Under the pieces are notes generated by a model. That model was not told where the DNA came from and searched no databases. It saw only the letters and a list, made by a program, of their open reading frames with translations. Of a DNA stretch of 64,000 bases, positions 30,902 to 39,223 are shown one piece after another; the stretch's first letter is position 1; every line of letters starts with the position of its first letter. The translations under genes were made by a program, and so were the position numbers. The stretch comes from Streptomyces endophytica (lineage in GTDB: Bacteria; Actinomycetota; Actinomycetes; Streptomycetales; Streptomycetaceae): assembly GCF_026153355.1 (NCBI RefSeq), contig NZ_CP110636.1, forward strand, positions 620,001-684,000, read 5' to 3'.

Positions 30902-31158
30902 GGCCGCCCGACGTTCGGGCGGCCGTTGTGCCTCAGCTGGTGATCCACATCTCGCGCATCTGGTTCCGGGCCTCGTCGGGTGTCGTCAGGCGGTCCGCCG
31001 GGCGGCAGCGCCTCGGCCCGGGGCGTGTCTCTCTCGCGTGCTTCCCGCCGGCAGGCCGCCGATGAGGTGTGCAGCGTCTCCACCGGCAGGGCGGCCGCAA
31101 GGCAGTGGCGGGCACTTGTCTGGCCGTCAAGTGCCCGATGGCCGTGGGGAGTTGGGGG
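30902..31158 (-). other. Gene remnant or unrecognised small gene behind the P450, with terminator hairpin
   Basis: The minus strand between the P450 stop and 30933 looks protein-like but is not open in one frame. One frame gives ALPVETLHTSSAACRREARE, and another gives ADRLTTPDEARNQMREMWITS with a stop at 30933. Nine bases beyond that stop is a perfect 10-bp hairpin, GGCCGCCCGA-CGT-TCGGGCGGCC (30902-30924). One base indel would join the frames. I do not recognise the family; it lacks the Cys pattern of a ferredoxin. Could be chance. The remainder of 30779-30901 shows nothing. Confidence 0.35.
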
Positions 31159-32445
31159 TCAGCCGTTGAGGTAGACCGGCAGGGATTCGACGCCGTAGAC
31201 GATGGAGAGTTTGCGGAAGTCGAGGGTTTCGGGGGTGGTGGCGAGGCGCATGTGGGGGAAGCGGCGGGCCAGGGCCGGGTAGGCGGTGCGGAGTTCCATG
31301 CGGGCGAGTTCGGCGCCTACGCAGCGGTGGATTCCGTAGCCGAAGGCCAGGTGGGAGGGGACGTTGCGGGACGGGTCGAACATTTCCATGTCCGGGCCCA
31401 GGTTGCCGTCGCGGTCGGCGCCGCTGAGGGAGCAGAGGACGACGTCGCCGGCGGCGATCTGGACGCCGGCGATTTCCAGGTCCTCGCGGGCGAAGCGCGG
31501 GAAGGCGACCTGGACGACGGTGAGATAGCGCAGGAGTTCCTCGACGTAGCGGTCGACCGCGTCGTCGCCGTCGTTGAGGGCGGCGAAGTGCTTCGGGTCC
31601 TGGAGCAGGACCAGGGCGCCGAGCGCCAGCATGCTGGCGGTGGTTTCGAAGCCGCCGGTGAGGACGCCGTCGGCCAGGCCCGCGAGTTCTTCGTCGCTGA
31701 CCGTGTCGCCGTGTTCCTTGACGATCATGCCGAGGAGACCGTCACCCGGGTTTTCCCGCTGCTTCTTGACGATGTCCCGGAAGTAGGAAAGGGATTCGGA
31801 TATGGCGCCGAAGGACGCGTTCGCTCCGCTGAAAAGGTCGAAGCGGGCGGCGCTGAGGCGCTCGAAATCCTCGCGGTCCTCGTAGGGAACTCCGAGGAGT
31901 TCGCAGATGACGAGGGAAGGAATGGGCAGGGCGAAGGCGTGGACGATGTCGACCGGGTCGCCGTTTTTGCCCGCGGCTTCCATCGCGTCGAGGCGTTCTT
32001 CGACGATTTCGTGGATGCGCGGGGTGAGCCGGCCGAGGCGGCGCATGGTGAATTCGGGCGTGAGGAGGCGGCGGAGGCGGGTGTGGACCGGCGGGTCCGC
32101 GAATCCCAGGCCGCCCGGGTTCTGTTCGGCGCCGGCTCCCGCCTTGCCGACGAGATTGGTGAAGTCCGAGCTGAAGGCGTTGGCCTTTCCGAGCACGGCC
32201 TTGACCTCGTCGTAACCCGTCACCAGCCACACGTTGGCGGCTATCGGCACCGGGAGCTTGCTGATGGGCTCGCGTTCGCGGACGGCCGCCAAATCACCTA
32301 CGGGGTCGAGCCCCTCGCGGCGCAGCGGCATCAGGACGGACTCGGGCAAGAAAGACATTCGAGACAGATCGAATCCCTTCTTGCGCGTTCTCGACAGATA
32401 CATACGGCCGGCCCAGGCGATGATCCGGGAACGGAGAGTCGTCAT
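31159..32445 (-). CDS. Cytochrome P450
   Basis: Soluble bacterial class I P450, 428 residues, complete. The heme-binding loop is HLAFGYGIHRCVGAELARME (Cys near residue 376). The I-helix oxygen-binding segment reads VLTGGFETTASM, with Gly-Gly in place of the usual Ala-Gly but the acid-alcohol pair ET intact. The K-helix has EELLRYLTV, where the usual E-x-x-R is kept. N-terminus has no membrane anchor. No ferredoxin or reductase gene is adjacent, so electrons must come from elsewhere. Substrate unknown. Its base composition is less extreme than its neighbours (GAG/GCG-rich with more AT), and it sits at the edge of the accessory patch. Confidence 0.95.
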   Translation of the reverse strand: MTTLRSRIIAWAGRMYLSRTRKKGFDLSRMSFLPESVLMPLRREGLDPVGDLAAVREREPISKLPVPIAANVWLVTGYDEVKAVLGKANAFSSDFTNLVGKAGAGAEQNPGGLGFADPPVHTRLRRLLTPEFTMRRLGRLTPRIHEIVEERLDAMEAAGKNGDPVDIVHAFALPIPSLVICELLGVPYEDREDFERLSAARFDLFSGANASFGAISESLSYFRDIVKKQRENPGDGLLGMIVKEHGDTVSDEELAGLADGVLTGGFETTASMLALGALVLLQDPKHFAALNDGDDAVDRYVEELLRYLTVVQVAFPRFAREDLEIAGVQIAAGDVVLCSLSGADRDGNLGPDMEMFDPSRNVPSHLAFGYGIHRCVGAELARMELRTAYPALARRFPHMRLATTPETLDFRKLSIVYGVESLPVYLNG

Positions 32446-32846
32446 GACGCTAATACTGCCTTTCGTCGAGGGGGACGGTCACCCGCGCGCCCGGCCGCAC
32501 GGGGCGGCCGCAGCAGCGCGGACCCTCCACTCGGCGTGCTCGGAGGTGACGTACGCCATAGCCCCTCGCTCGCGGCGGTCATGGCGCGGGTCCATGCCGT
32601 CGACCGGTGTGTTCGGTCGTCCGCTTCAGCGTGACGAGCTCGGCCTTCTGCTTTTCGGTCTGTTCGTTCGAGAGGAGTTTACAAACTGTCATTGGGTGCG
32701 TTCGCGGAACAACCCGGGAAGCCCCTGGGAGAACCCTGAGGACGCCGTGATTCTTCCCTTAGGGGTGGGCGGGGGGCGTCAGGCGGTGCCCCCGTCCTCG
32801 TTCCCGCCCTCGTTCCCGTCCTCGTGCCGGTTTCCGTCCCCACCCC
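32446..32846. other. Intergenic region upstream of the P450
   Basis: 401 bases without a convincing gene. It should contain the P450 promoter (minus strand). An AT-rich spot at 32679-32690 has the dyad AGTTT-AC-AAACT, operator-like but weak. Towards 32800 the sequence is Pro/Ser-type low complexity. Confidence 0.5.
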
Positions 32847-33404
32847 CTACGCCTCCGTGTCCCGGCGGACTTCCATGTGGGCCACCTTGCCGTCGCGGAA
32901 GGCGTAGACGTGGTGGAGGAGGGTGTCGGACCAGTGGTCGCCGGTGGCGTCCCGGAGGCCGGGGCGTACGCGGACGGCGATGCGGCCGTCGGGCTCCGCG
33001 GTCATGCCCTCCATCCGTACGAGGGGGTGGGCGACGGCGAACTGACGCTTCCAGTAGGCGAGGACGGCGTCGATGCCGTGCAGGCGCGTGCCTTCGGCGA
33101 CGTTCGGCCAGTCGACGTCCGGGTGGAATGCGGCGCGGGTGAAGTCGTCGACCTGCTGAGTGTTGAAGATCTCGTACATGCGGCGGAGCAGTTTCGCCGG
33201 GCCGGCGGGGACGGCTTCTCCGGCTTCGGCGGCCTCCTCGCCTTGGACCGTTTTCCTGGCATCGGCGGCCTCCTTGCCTTGGTCCGCTTCGCTGGCTTCG
33301 ACCGTTTCGCTGTCTTCGGTGATTTCGGTGGCTTCGGTGGCTTCGCGGTCTGCGGTGGTTTCGCGGTCGCGGTCTCCGGCGGTTTCGCGGTCTTCGGTCG
33401 GCAT
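32847..33404 (-). CDS. NTF2/SnoaL-like protein with repetitive acidic N-terminus
   Basis: Residues from about 80 to the end form an NTF2-like cone fold: LLRRMYEIFNTQQVDDF, HPDVDWPNVAEGTRLHG, YWKRQFAVAHPLVR and LLHHVYAFRDGKVAHMEVR. Such proteins are small-molecule-binding or isomerase-like; no catalytic set can be assigned. The first 75 residues are an acidic repeat with ETAGDRDRETTADRE and similar segments, and are likely disordered and encoded by tandem repeats. I take ATG 33404; a GTG at 33518 would lengthen it by 38 residues but overlaps a perfect palindrome. Neither start has a good ribosome site. Confidence 0.75.
   Translation of the reverse strand: MPTEDRETAGDRDRETTADREATEATEITEDSETVEASEADQGKEAADARKTVQGEEAAEAGEAVPAGPAKLLRRMYEIFNTQQVDDFTRAAFHPDVDWPNVAEGTRLHGIDAVLAYWKRQFAVAHPLVRMEGMTAEPDGRIAVRVRPGLRDATGDHWSDTLLHHVYAFRDGKVAHMEVRRDTEA
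33226..33390. repeat. Short tandem repeats inside the NTF2-like gene
   Basis: Degenerate units of the type GCTTCGGTG and CGGTTTCGCGGTC recur through this segment and encode the acidic ET/DRE-rich N-terminus. Confidence 0.7.
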
Positions 33405-33514
33405 GGGGGAAGCCAAGCGGATGGGCGGGTGGTTGGCCGATGCATTTCGGGGGTGTTCGTCGGTGGCGGAATGCGTGGGCTTTGCTGTCGCGCCGACGGG
33501 CAATGGGGAGGCAT

Positions 33515-33532
33515 TCACGCTACGTAGCGTGA
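33515..33532. promoter_or_regulatory. Perfect 18-bp palindrome, operator-like
   Basis: TCACGCTACGTAGCGTGA is fully self-complementary. A second, looser dyad of the same half-site follows: ACGCTA at 33543-33548 and TAGCGT at 33560-33565. TAGCGTGAG appears in both. Length and symmetry suit a TetR- or GntR-type dimer. It lies just upstream of the NTF2-like gene; the regulator is not identifiable. Confidence 0.6.
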
Positions 33533-33584
33533 GCGGTTGCGGACGCTATGGGGTCTCCTTAGCGTGAGGGAGAGGTTCTCGGGG

Positions 33585-33666
33585 TCTTGCTCGAATCTTG
33601 CTCGGGTCTTGCTCGTGTCCTGATCGGGTCCTGCTCGGGGTCTCACTCGGGGTCTTACTCGGGGTC
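33585..33666. repeat. 12-bp tandem repeats upstream of the SH3 protein gene
   Basis: Six or seven degenerate copies of CTCGGGTCTTG-like units stand in tandem directly before the ribosome site of the SH3 gene, in its presumed leader. Confidence 0.75.
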
Positions 33667-33688
33667 ATTTCTCCGTGGGAGGAAGCGC

Positions 33689-34198
33689 ATGTTTCGGCAG
33701 CGTTCGCACTCGTGGCACTCACCTTCGCGGTATTCGTCTTCACTCCACTCACCTTCAGGGCATTCGCCTTCGCGGCATTCGCCTTCGCGGCATTGGCCCT
33801 CGCGGCTTTGGCCTTCGCGGCATTCGACTTCATGGCGGGGGAAGGTCGGCCGGGTGGGACTCTGGGTCGTTTCCGGGGTGCTGGGAGGGGCCGTCGCCGC
33901 GGGGTCGGTGAGCCTGGCGGCCCCGGTCGTGGCGGCGGCGGACGACAACCCCGGCAGTCCGGCCCGACCCATGGGGCGGGTGGTGGCCAAGGAGGGGCTG
34001 GTGGTGCGGACGGGGCCGAGCAACCGGTACCGGCCCGTCGGGTCGAGGCGGTACGGGACCGTGGTGGGGATCGTCTGCCAGGTCAACGGGCAGCGCGTCA
34101 AGGGGAACCCGGTCTGGTACAAGCTCAGCGACGCCTCGTATGCCTGGTCTTCGGAGCGCGGGATCGTGAGCGAGGGGGCGGACCCCCGCTGGTGCTGA
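33689..34198 (+). CDS. Secreted SH3-domain protein with His-Ser-Pro-Arg repeat leader
   Basis: Start ATG 33689 is fixed by GGGAGG six bases upstream. Residues 1-50 are a repeat of HSPSR-like pentapeptides, very unusual before a signal sequence. Residues 52-80 form a Sec-type hydrophobic stretch (VGLWVVSGVLGGAVAAGSVS) with cleavage plausible after APVVAAA. The mature part is a bacterial SH3 domain: VVAKEGLVVRTGPSNRYRPVG, then GTVVGIVCQVNGQRV and WYKLSD, ending DPRWC. SH3b domains bind cell-wall peptides or glycans. 169 residues. The 15-bp DNA repeat behind HSPSR is described separately. Confidence 0.8.
   Translation: MFRQRSHSWHSPSRYSSSLHSPSGHSPSRHSPSRHWPSRLWPSRHSTSWRGKVGRVGLWVVSGVLGGAVAAGSVSLAAPVVAAADDNPGSPARPMGRVVAKEGLVVRTGPSNRYRPVGSRRYGTVVGIVCQVNGQRVKGNPVWYKLSDASYAWSSERGIVSEGADPRWC
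33716..33830 (+). repeat. 15-bp tandem repeat encoding HSPSR
   Basis: Units of CATTCGCCTTCGCGG and near variants recur about seven times inside the N-terminal coding part of the SH3 gene. Being a multiple of three, changes in copy number keep the frame. Confidence 0.85.
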
Positions 34199-34313
34199 TC
34201 AACGGCACCTCAGCGGACGACCGGACATGCACCCCCGGCCGGACGTGCGGACCCTCCGGCCGCCACATCCGACATAACGGAAATAGCGGCCACCGCTTGC
34301 TACGTTGCCAGGC

Positions 34314-35777
34314 ATGACGGCGAGGGCAAGGGCGGTCGCCGCCGGACGGCATCCGGCGGACCCTTCGCCCGCCCTGCCGCCGCGTGCCAAGCAGCGCGGG
34401 ATCGAACTGGCCCTCCTCGTAGGCGCCGTGCTGATCAGCGTCTGCGGGTACGTCGTCGTCGGCCTGGCCCGTTGGCATGCGGTGCCGGGTGGCGCGGTCC
34501 GGTACGGCGCGGGGCTCGGTGGGCTGGCGCTGCTCGCGCATCTCGTCGTGCGCTTCCGCGCGCCGTACGCCGATCCGCTGCTGCTGCCCACGGCCGTGCT
34601 GCTCAACGGGCTCGGGCTGGTGCTGATCTTCCGGCTCGATCTGGAGACGCCCGGGGACCGGGCCGCGCCCGCCCAGCTGATGTGGTCGACGGTAGGGGTG
34701 GCGCTGTGCATCGCGGTGGTGCTGCTGCTGCGCGACCACCGCGTGCTGCAGCGGTACGCGTATGTGTGCGCGGCGCTCGCGCTGCTGCTGATGGTCGCGC
34801 CGATCCTGTTCCCCGCCGTGAACGGGGCGAAGATCTGGATCCGGCTGGCCGGTTTCTCCCTGCAGCCCGGTGAGTTCGCCAAGGTGCTGATCACCGTGTT
34901 CTTCGCGGCGTACCTGGCCGCCAACGGCGGCGCGCTGGCGCACACCGGCCGCACGGTGGGGCGGCTGCGGCTGCCGGCCGGGCGGGTGCTGGGACCGGTC
35001 GTGGCGGTCTGGCTGGTCAGCGTGGCGGTGCTGGTCCTCGAACGCGACCTGGGCACCTCGCTGCTGTTCTTCGGGATCTTCGTGGTGCTGCTGTACGTGG
35101 CGACCGGGCGGACCGGCTGGATCGCGGTCGGGCTGCTGCTCGCGGCCGTCGGGGCGGCCGCGGTGGGGACGTTGGAGCCGCATGTGCACACCCGGGTCGA
35201 GGACTGGCAGCATCCGTTCGCCGGGATCGCGGCCGGGAAGGGGGCCGGGCAGCTCGCCCAGTCGCTGTTCGCGTTCGCCGCGGGCGGGGTGTTCGGCACC
35301 GGGCTCGGGCAGGGTCACTCGTATCTGATCGGCTTCGCCATGAAGTCCGACTTCATCCTGGCGACGTGCGGTGAGGAGCTCGGGCTGGCCGGGCTGTCGG
35401 CGCTGTTCGTGCTGTACGCGCTGCTGGTGGGCCGCGGTTACCGGGCCGCGCTGGGGCAGCCCGATCCGTTCGGCAGCCTGCTGGCCGTGGGGCTGGCGGC
35501 GCTGCCGGCGATCCAGGTGTTCGTCATCGCGGGCGGGGTGATGGGGCTGATCCCGCTGACCGGGATGGCGATGCCGTTCCTCGCCCAGGGCGGGTCGTCG
35601 GTGGTCACCAACTGGATCATCGTCGCGCTGCTGCTGAAGGTCAGCGACCGGGCGCGGGCGCCGCGGCCGCCGGGCCGGCAGCCGGCCGGGGGCGGGAGCT
35701 GGGTGGTGGGGTTCATGACGCCGGTGCGGGCCCGGGACGCGGCCGGCGGCGCGCCCGCCCCGGAGGCCGGGCGTTGA
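34314..35777 (+). CDS. RodA/FtsW/SpoVE-family (SEDS) peptidoglycan polymerase
   Basis: Membrane glycosyltransferase that polymerises lipid II together with a class B penicillin-binding protein, whose gene overlaps it. About ten membrane helices. Family motifs: NGAKIWIRLAGFSLQPGEFAKV, ERDLGTSLLFFGIF, QSLFAFAAGGVFGTGLGQG, FILATCGEELGLAG and the C-terminal PLTGMAMPFLAQGGSS. ATG 34314; an upstream TTG at 34305 is less likely. 487 residues. Streptomyces carries several SEDS-PBP pairs; this one lies away from the division cluster and may be one of the sporulation-linked pairs, which the sequence alone cannot prove. Confidence 0.93.
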   Translation: MTARARAVAAGRHPADPSPALPPRAKQRGIELALLVGAVLISVCGYVVVGLARWHAVPGGAVRYGAGLGGLALLAHLVVRFRAPYADPLLLPTAVLLNGLGLVLIFRLDLETPGDRAAPAQLMWSTVGVALCIAVVLLLRDHRVLQRYAYVCAALALLLMVAPILFPAVNGAKIWIRLAGFSLQPGEFAKVLITVFFAAYLAANGGALAHTGRTVGRLRLPAGRVLGPVVAVWLVSVAVLVLERDLGTSLLFFGIFVVLLYVATGRTGWIAVGLLLAAVGAAAVGTLEPHVHTRVEDWQHPFAGIAAGKGAGQLAQSLFAFAAGGVFGTGLGQGHSYLIGFAMKSDFILATCGEELGLAGLSALFVLYALLVGRGYRAALGQPDPFGSLLAVGLAALPAIQVFVIAGGVMGLIPLTGMAMPFLAQGGSSVVTNWIIVALLLKVSDRARAPRPPGRQPAGGGSWVVGFMTPVRARDAAGGAPAPEAGR

Positions 35778-37225
35778 TCCGCGGTATCCGGCACACCGCC
35801 GCGTTCTCCTTCCTGCTCCTCCTCGCGCTGCTGGTCAACGCCGCCCGGGTGCAGGTCTACGAAGCGGAGCGCTACGGCGCCAGCCCGGCCAACCGGCGGG
35901 CGGCGATCGCCCGGTACGCGCAGCCGCGGGGCCCCGTGCTCGTCGCGGGCCGGCCGGTCACCGGCTCGCGGGACAGCGGCGGCCGGCTGCGCTACGAGCG
36001 CGCGTACGCCGACGGGCCGCTCTACGCACCGGTCACCGGCTACTCCTCGCAGACCTACGGGACCTCGCTGCTGGAACGCGCCGAGGACCCCGTGCTCGCC
36101 GGCACCGACCCGCGGCTCGCCACCTTCCCCTGGTGGGACCGGCTGACCCGGACCCACCAGCCCGGCGGCCAGGTCCACACCACCATCGATCCGCGGATGC
36201 AGCGCGCCGCGTTCGCCGGGCTGGACGGCCGGAAGGGCGCGGTGGCCGCGATCGAGCCGCGCACCGGGCGGATCCTGGCGCTGGTCAGCTCCCCGTCGTA
36301 CGAACCGGGGGTGCTGTCCGGCAACGGGCCCGCGGTCGACGATGCCTGGCGCCGTCTGAACGCCGCCGCGGAGCGCCCGATGCTCAACCGGGCGCTGGCG
36401 CAGACGTATCCGCCCGGGTCGACCTTCAAGGTCGTCACCGCGGCCGCCGCGCTGGAGAGCGGCCGGGTCACCGACATCGACGCGCCGACGGACTCGCCGG
36501 ATCCGTACCTCCTGCCGGGCACCGCCACCCGGCTCGGCAATGCCGCGAAGGACTGTGCGGACGCCTCGCTGAAGGAGGCGTTCCGGGCCTCCTGCAACAC
36601 CGTGTTCGCGCGGCTGGGCGACGAGGTCGGGCTGCGCGGGATGGCCGCGATGGCGCGGCGGTTCGGCTTCAACGACCGCCGGCTGCGCGTTCCGTCGCCG
36701 GTCGCGCCCAGCCATTTCGACACCCGGATGGATCCGGCGCAGGTCGCGCTGTCGGCCATCGGGCAGTACGACACCGCGGCCACCCCGCTCCAGATGGCGA
36801 TGGTCGCGGCGGCGGTCGCCGACGGGGGGCAGCTGACCCAGCCGTACCTCGTCGACCAGGTGACCGACGCGGACGGGGTGATGGTCGCGGCCGGCCCGCA
36901 TCCGCCCACCCGCCAGGTGATCAACCCGGCCACCGCCGAGCAGCTCCAGGAGATGATGATCGACGTGGTCGCCCACGGCAGCGGGCGGCGCGCCGCCGTC
37001 AAGGGCCTCACCGTCGGCGGCAAGACGGGCACCGCCCAGCACGGGGTGCACAACGAGGGCACGCCGTACGCCTGGTTCATCTCCTGGGCGCGGACCAAGG
37101 ACACCTACGAACCGACGGTCGCGGTGGCCGTGGTGGTCGAGGACGCGGCGGCCGAGCGCGCGGACATCAGCGGCGGGGGGAACGCGGCGCCGATCGCCCG
37201 GGCGGTGATGGCGGTGGCGCGGTGA
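35774..37225 (+). CDS. Class B penicillin-binding protein (transpeptidase)
   Basis: Cross-links peptidoglycan strands made by the partner SEDS protein. One N-terminal membrane helix (AAFSFLLLLALLVNAARVQV), then a short dimerisation-type domain, then the transpeptidase. Active-site motifs: STFK (nucleophile Ser near residue 216) in YPPGSTFKVVTAAAALE, SCN near 272 in FRASCNTVFARLG, and KTG near 416 in GGKTGTAQ. TTG start overlaps the SEDS stop as TTGA, so the pair is translationally coupled. 483 residues, PbpA-like size with no PASTA domains. Confidence 0.95.
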   Translation: MIRGIRHTAAFSFLLLLALLVNAARVQVYEAERYGASPANRRAAIARYAQPRGPVLVAGRPVTGSRDSGGRLRYERAYADGPLYAPVTGYSSQTYGTSLLERAEDPVLAGTDPRLATFPWWDRLTRTHQPGGQVHTTIDPRMQRAAFAGLDGRKGAVAAIEPRTGRILALVSSPSYEPGVLSGNGPAVDDAWRRLNAAAERPMLNRALAQTYPPGSTFKVVTAAAALESGRVTDIDAPTDSPDPYLLPGTATRLGNAAKDCADASLKEAFRASCNTVFARLGDEVGLRGMAAMARRFGFNDRRLRVPSPVAPSHFDTRMDPAQVALSAIGQYDTAATPLQMAMVAAAVADGGQLTQPYLVDQVTDADGVMVAAGPHPPTRQVINPATAEQLQEMMIDVVAHGSGRRAAVKGLTVGGKTGTAQHGVHNEGTPYAWFISWARTKDTYEPTVAVAVVVEDAAAERADISGGGNAAPIARAVMAVAR

Positions 37226-37305
37226 CGGCGGCGCGGTGACGGTGGCGGTGGCGGTGACGGCGGCGGACCACGGTGGCCGGGCCGGGCCCGCGCCACAATG
37301 GCCGT

Positions 37306-37799
37306 ATGGCTGACCCGACTCCCTCCCCCTCGCCCTCCCCCTCTGCTGCCCCGTCCCGCCCGCCCTGTCGCTGCCCGAAGTGGAGGCGCTGGCCCGGCGC
37401 GCGCACGAGGGGCAGACCGACAAGGCGGGCCGCCCGTATGCCGAGCACCTGGCCGCGGTGGCCGCGGGCGTACGCGAACGGGGCGGCAGCGACGAGCAGA
37501 TCGCGGCGGCCTGGCTGCACGACGCGGTCGAGGACGCGGCGCTGAGCGAGGAGTGGCTGGCCGGTGCGGCGCTGACCGGTGCGACCAAGGCGATGGTGCT
37601 GGCGGTCACCAAGCGGCCGGGCGAGCCGGTCGAGGAGTACACCGCGCGCATCCTGGCCACGCCCGGTGCGCTGCTGGTCAAGGAGGCGGACCTCGCGCAC
37701 AACGCCGATCCGGCCCGGCTGGCCGTGCTGGACGCGGCGACCCGGGAGCGGCTGACCGCGAAGTACGCGCGCGTGCGGGGGCTGTTGGGCCTGGTCTGA
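37306..37799 (+). CDS. HD-domain phosphohydrolase-like protein, frame broken near the start
   Basis: The domain is read from 37380 in one frame: AHEGQTDKAGRPYAEHLAAVAAGV, AAWLHDAVEDAALSEEWL and KEADLAHNAD, matching the H...HD...D metal site of RelA/SpoT-type HD proteins. The natural start ATG 37306 (MADPTPSPSPSPSAAPSRP) is in a different frame. Adding one C in the CCC at 37359-37361 joins them as SRPALSLPEVEALARRA. I report the joined gene; if the break is real, translation could begin at GTG 37380. About 164 residues. Function probably nucleotide hydrolysis; no synthetase domain is present. Confidence 0.8.
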
Positions 37800-37892
37800 G
37801 AGTGTGGGCTCCGCCCCGTCCGGCCCGCGCTCCCCCGGTCCACACCCCGGACGCCCGCACAAAAAGGTGGTGTGCACAGCTAGTCTGCGGCG

Positions 37893-38723
37893 ATGACTCC
37901 CACCCAGCCTTCGGACCCCTCGGCCCCGGGGGCGGCGCGCGTGATCGCCGCCCTGGAGGGCGTCGGCGTCCGCCGCTACACCACCGGACAGGTCATCCTC
38001 GACGCCATCGACTGGACCGTGCGGTCCGGTGAGCACTGGGCGCTGCTCGGCGCGAACGGGGCCGGCAAGACCACCGTGCTGCGTCTCATCGGTGCGCTGA
38101 TGTTCCCGACGGTCGGCAGCGTCGAGGTGCTCGGGCACCGGCTCGGCTCGGTGGACGTGCGGGAACTGCGGGCGGTGATCGGGCTGGTCTCCAGCGCCCA
38201 GAAGGTTCCGCAGGACGCCACCGGGCACACGGTCGTGCTGACCGGCGCGACCGGGACCGTGCAGCCGCTGTGGCGCAAGTACGACGACGCCACCCGCGAG
38301 CGCGCCCACGCTCTCCTCACCGAGCTGGACTGCAAGGAGCTGGCGGTCCGGCCGTACGGCGTGTGTTCGGGCGGGCAGCGGGCCCGGCTGCTGATCGCCC
38401 GGGCGCTGATGGCCGACCCGTCGCTGCTGCTGCTCGACGAGCCGTTCAACGCGCTGGACCTCCCGTCCCGGGAGGACCTGATCGACGCCCTGCACCGGCT
38501 CGCCACCGGGCGGCCGGAGTTGGCGACGGTGACGGTCACCCATCACCTGGAGGAGCTGTCCCCGGCCATCGGCCATGCGCTGCTGCTGCGGGACGGCCGG
38601 GTGCAGGCGCGCGGGCCGGTGGACGAGGTGCTGACCGGGGAGCGGATGACGGCCTGCTTCGGGCGCCCGATCGAGGTCTCCCGCCACGAGGGCCGCTGGC
38701 TGGCCCGCTCGGGCCGCCGCTAG
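37893..38723 (+). CDS. ABC transporter ATP-binding protein
   Basis: 276-residue cytoplasmic ATPase. Walker A GANGAGKTT near residue 53, signature CSGGQRARLLIARAL near 160, Walker B LLLLDEPFNALD, and switch His in TVTHHLEEL. Single nucleotide-binding domain. No permease gene is adjacent, so it is an orphan whose membrane partner, if any, is elsewhere. The domain resembles ATPases of the ModF/PhrA-like group (CSGGQ in place of LSGGQ). Ends 11 bases from the convergent MarR gene. Confidence 0.92.
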   Translation: MTPTQPSDPSAPGAARVIAALEGVGVRRYTTGQVILDAIDWTVRSGEHWALLGANGAGKTTVLRLIGALMFPTVGSVEVLGHRLGSVDVRELRAVIGLVSSAQKVPQDATGHTVVLTGATGTVQPLWRKYDDATRERAHALLTELDCKELAVRPYGVCSGGQRARLLIARALMADPSLLLLDEPFNALDLPSREDLIDALHRLATGRPELATVTVTHHLEELSPAIGHALLLRDGRVQARGPVDEVLTGERMTACFGRPIEVSRHEGRWLARSGRR

Positions 38724-38734
38724 CGGAGGCTTCC

Positions 38735-39187
38735 CTACGGGCTCTGTGCCGCCTCGCGGACGCCGTCCAGGAACCGGCGGATCGCGGCCCGTTCGCCGGG
38801 GTCGAAGGTGTCGAGCAGGGCGAGCGTGCGGTCGATCAGCGGGCCGAAGAACGACTGGCCCAGGGCGACCGCGCGCTCGTCCACCTCCAGCAGGACCCGG
38901 CGCCGGTCCTGCGTGTCCCGGACCCGGCGGATCAGGCCGAGCCGCTCCAGGCGGTCGACGAGCGCGGTGGTGCCGGCGGAGTTCAGGCCGAGGTGCGCGC
39001 CGAGCCGGCCGGGGGTCGAGGGGACGCCGGCCCGGGCCGCGTCCAGCAGGCCGATCAGCGCCCGTAGGTCGGTGGGGTGCAGACCGTTGCGGCCCGCGAA
39101 CTGCGCGCCCGCCAGGTCGAGTTGGAGGGTCACCTCGCGCAGCAGATGGATCAGCTCCATCCCCGCGGGTTCCTGCCGCTGCGCCAT
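38735..39187 (-). CDS. MarR-family transcriptional regulator
   Basis: 150 residues. Winged helix: LHPTDLRALIGLLDA, TPGRLGAHLGLNSAGTTALVDRLERLGLIRR, then the wing VRDTQDRRRVLLEV, flanked by dimerisation helices. ATG 39187 with AAAGGAAAGG upstream; a much longer frame upstream is not real. Transcribed divergently from the hydrolase gene with a perfect dyad between the starts, so it probably represses both. Confidence 0.92.
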   Translation of the reverse strand: MAQRQEPAGMELIHLLREVTLQLDLAGAQFAGRNGLHPTDLRALIGLLDAARAGVPSTPGRLGAHLGLNSAGTTALVDRLERLGLIRRVRDTQDRRRVLLEVDERAVALGQSFFGPLIDRTLALLDTFDPGERAAIRRFLDGVREAAQSP

Positions 39188-39223
39188 GCCCGACCGCCTT
39201 TCCTTTCCCGCACCGTACCCTAA

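Noticed and set aside
33546..33833. A minus-strand frame coding AAKANAAKANA-like lysine/alanine repeats
   Set aside because: It resembles a histone-like tail but is the antisense reading of the HSPSR repeat; the plus-strand SH3 gene has a ribosome site and a domain.
31159..34198. The accessory patch as an integrated island next to tRNA-Arg
   Set aside because: No integrase and no direct repeat of the tRNA 3' end (TTCGAATCCTGCCGGGGGCA) is seen further right in the window.
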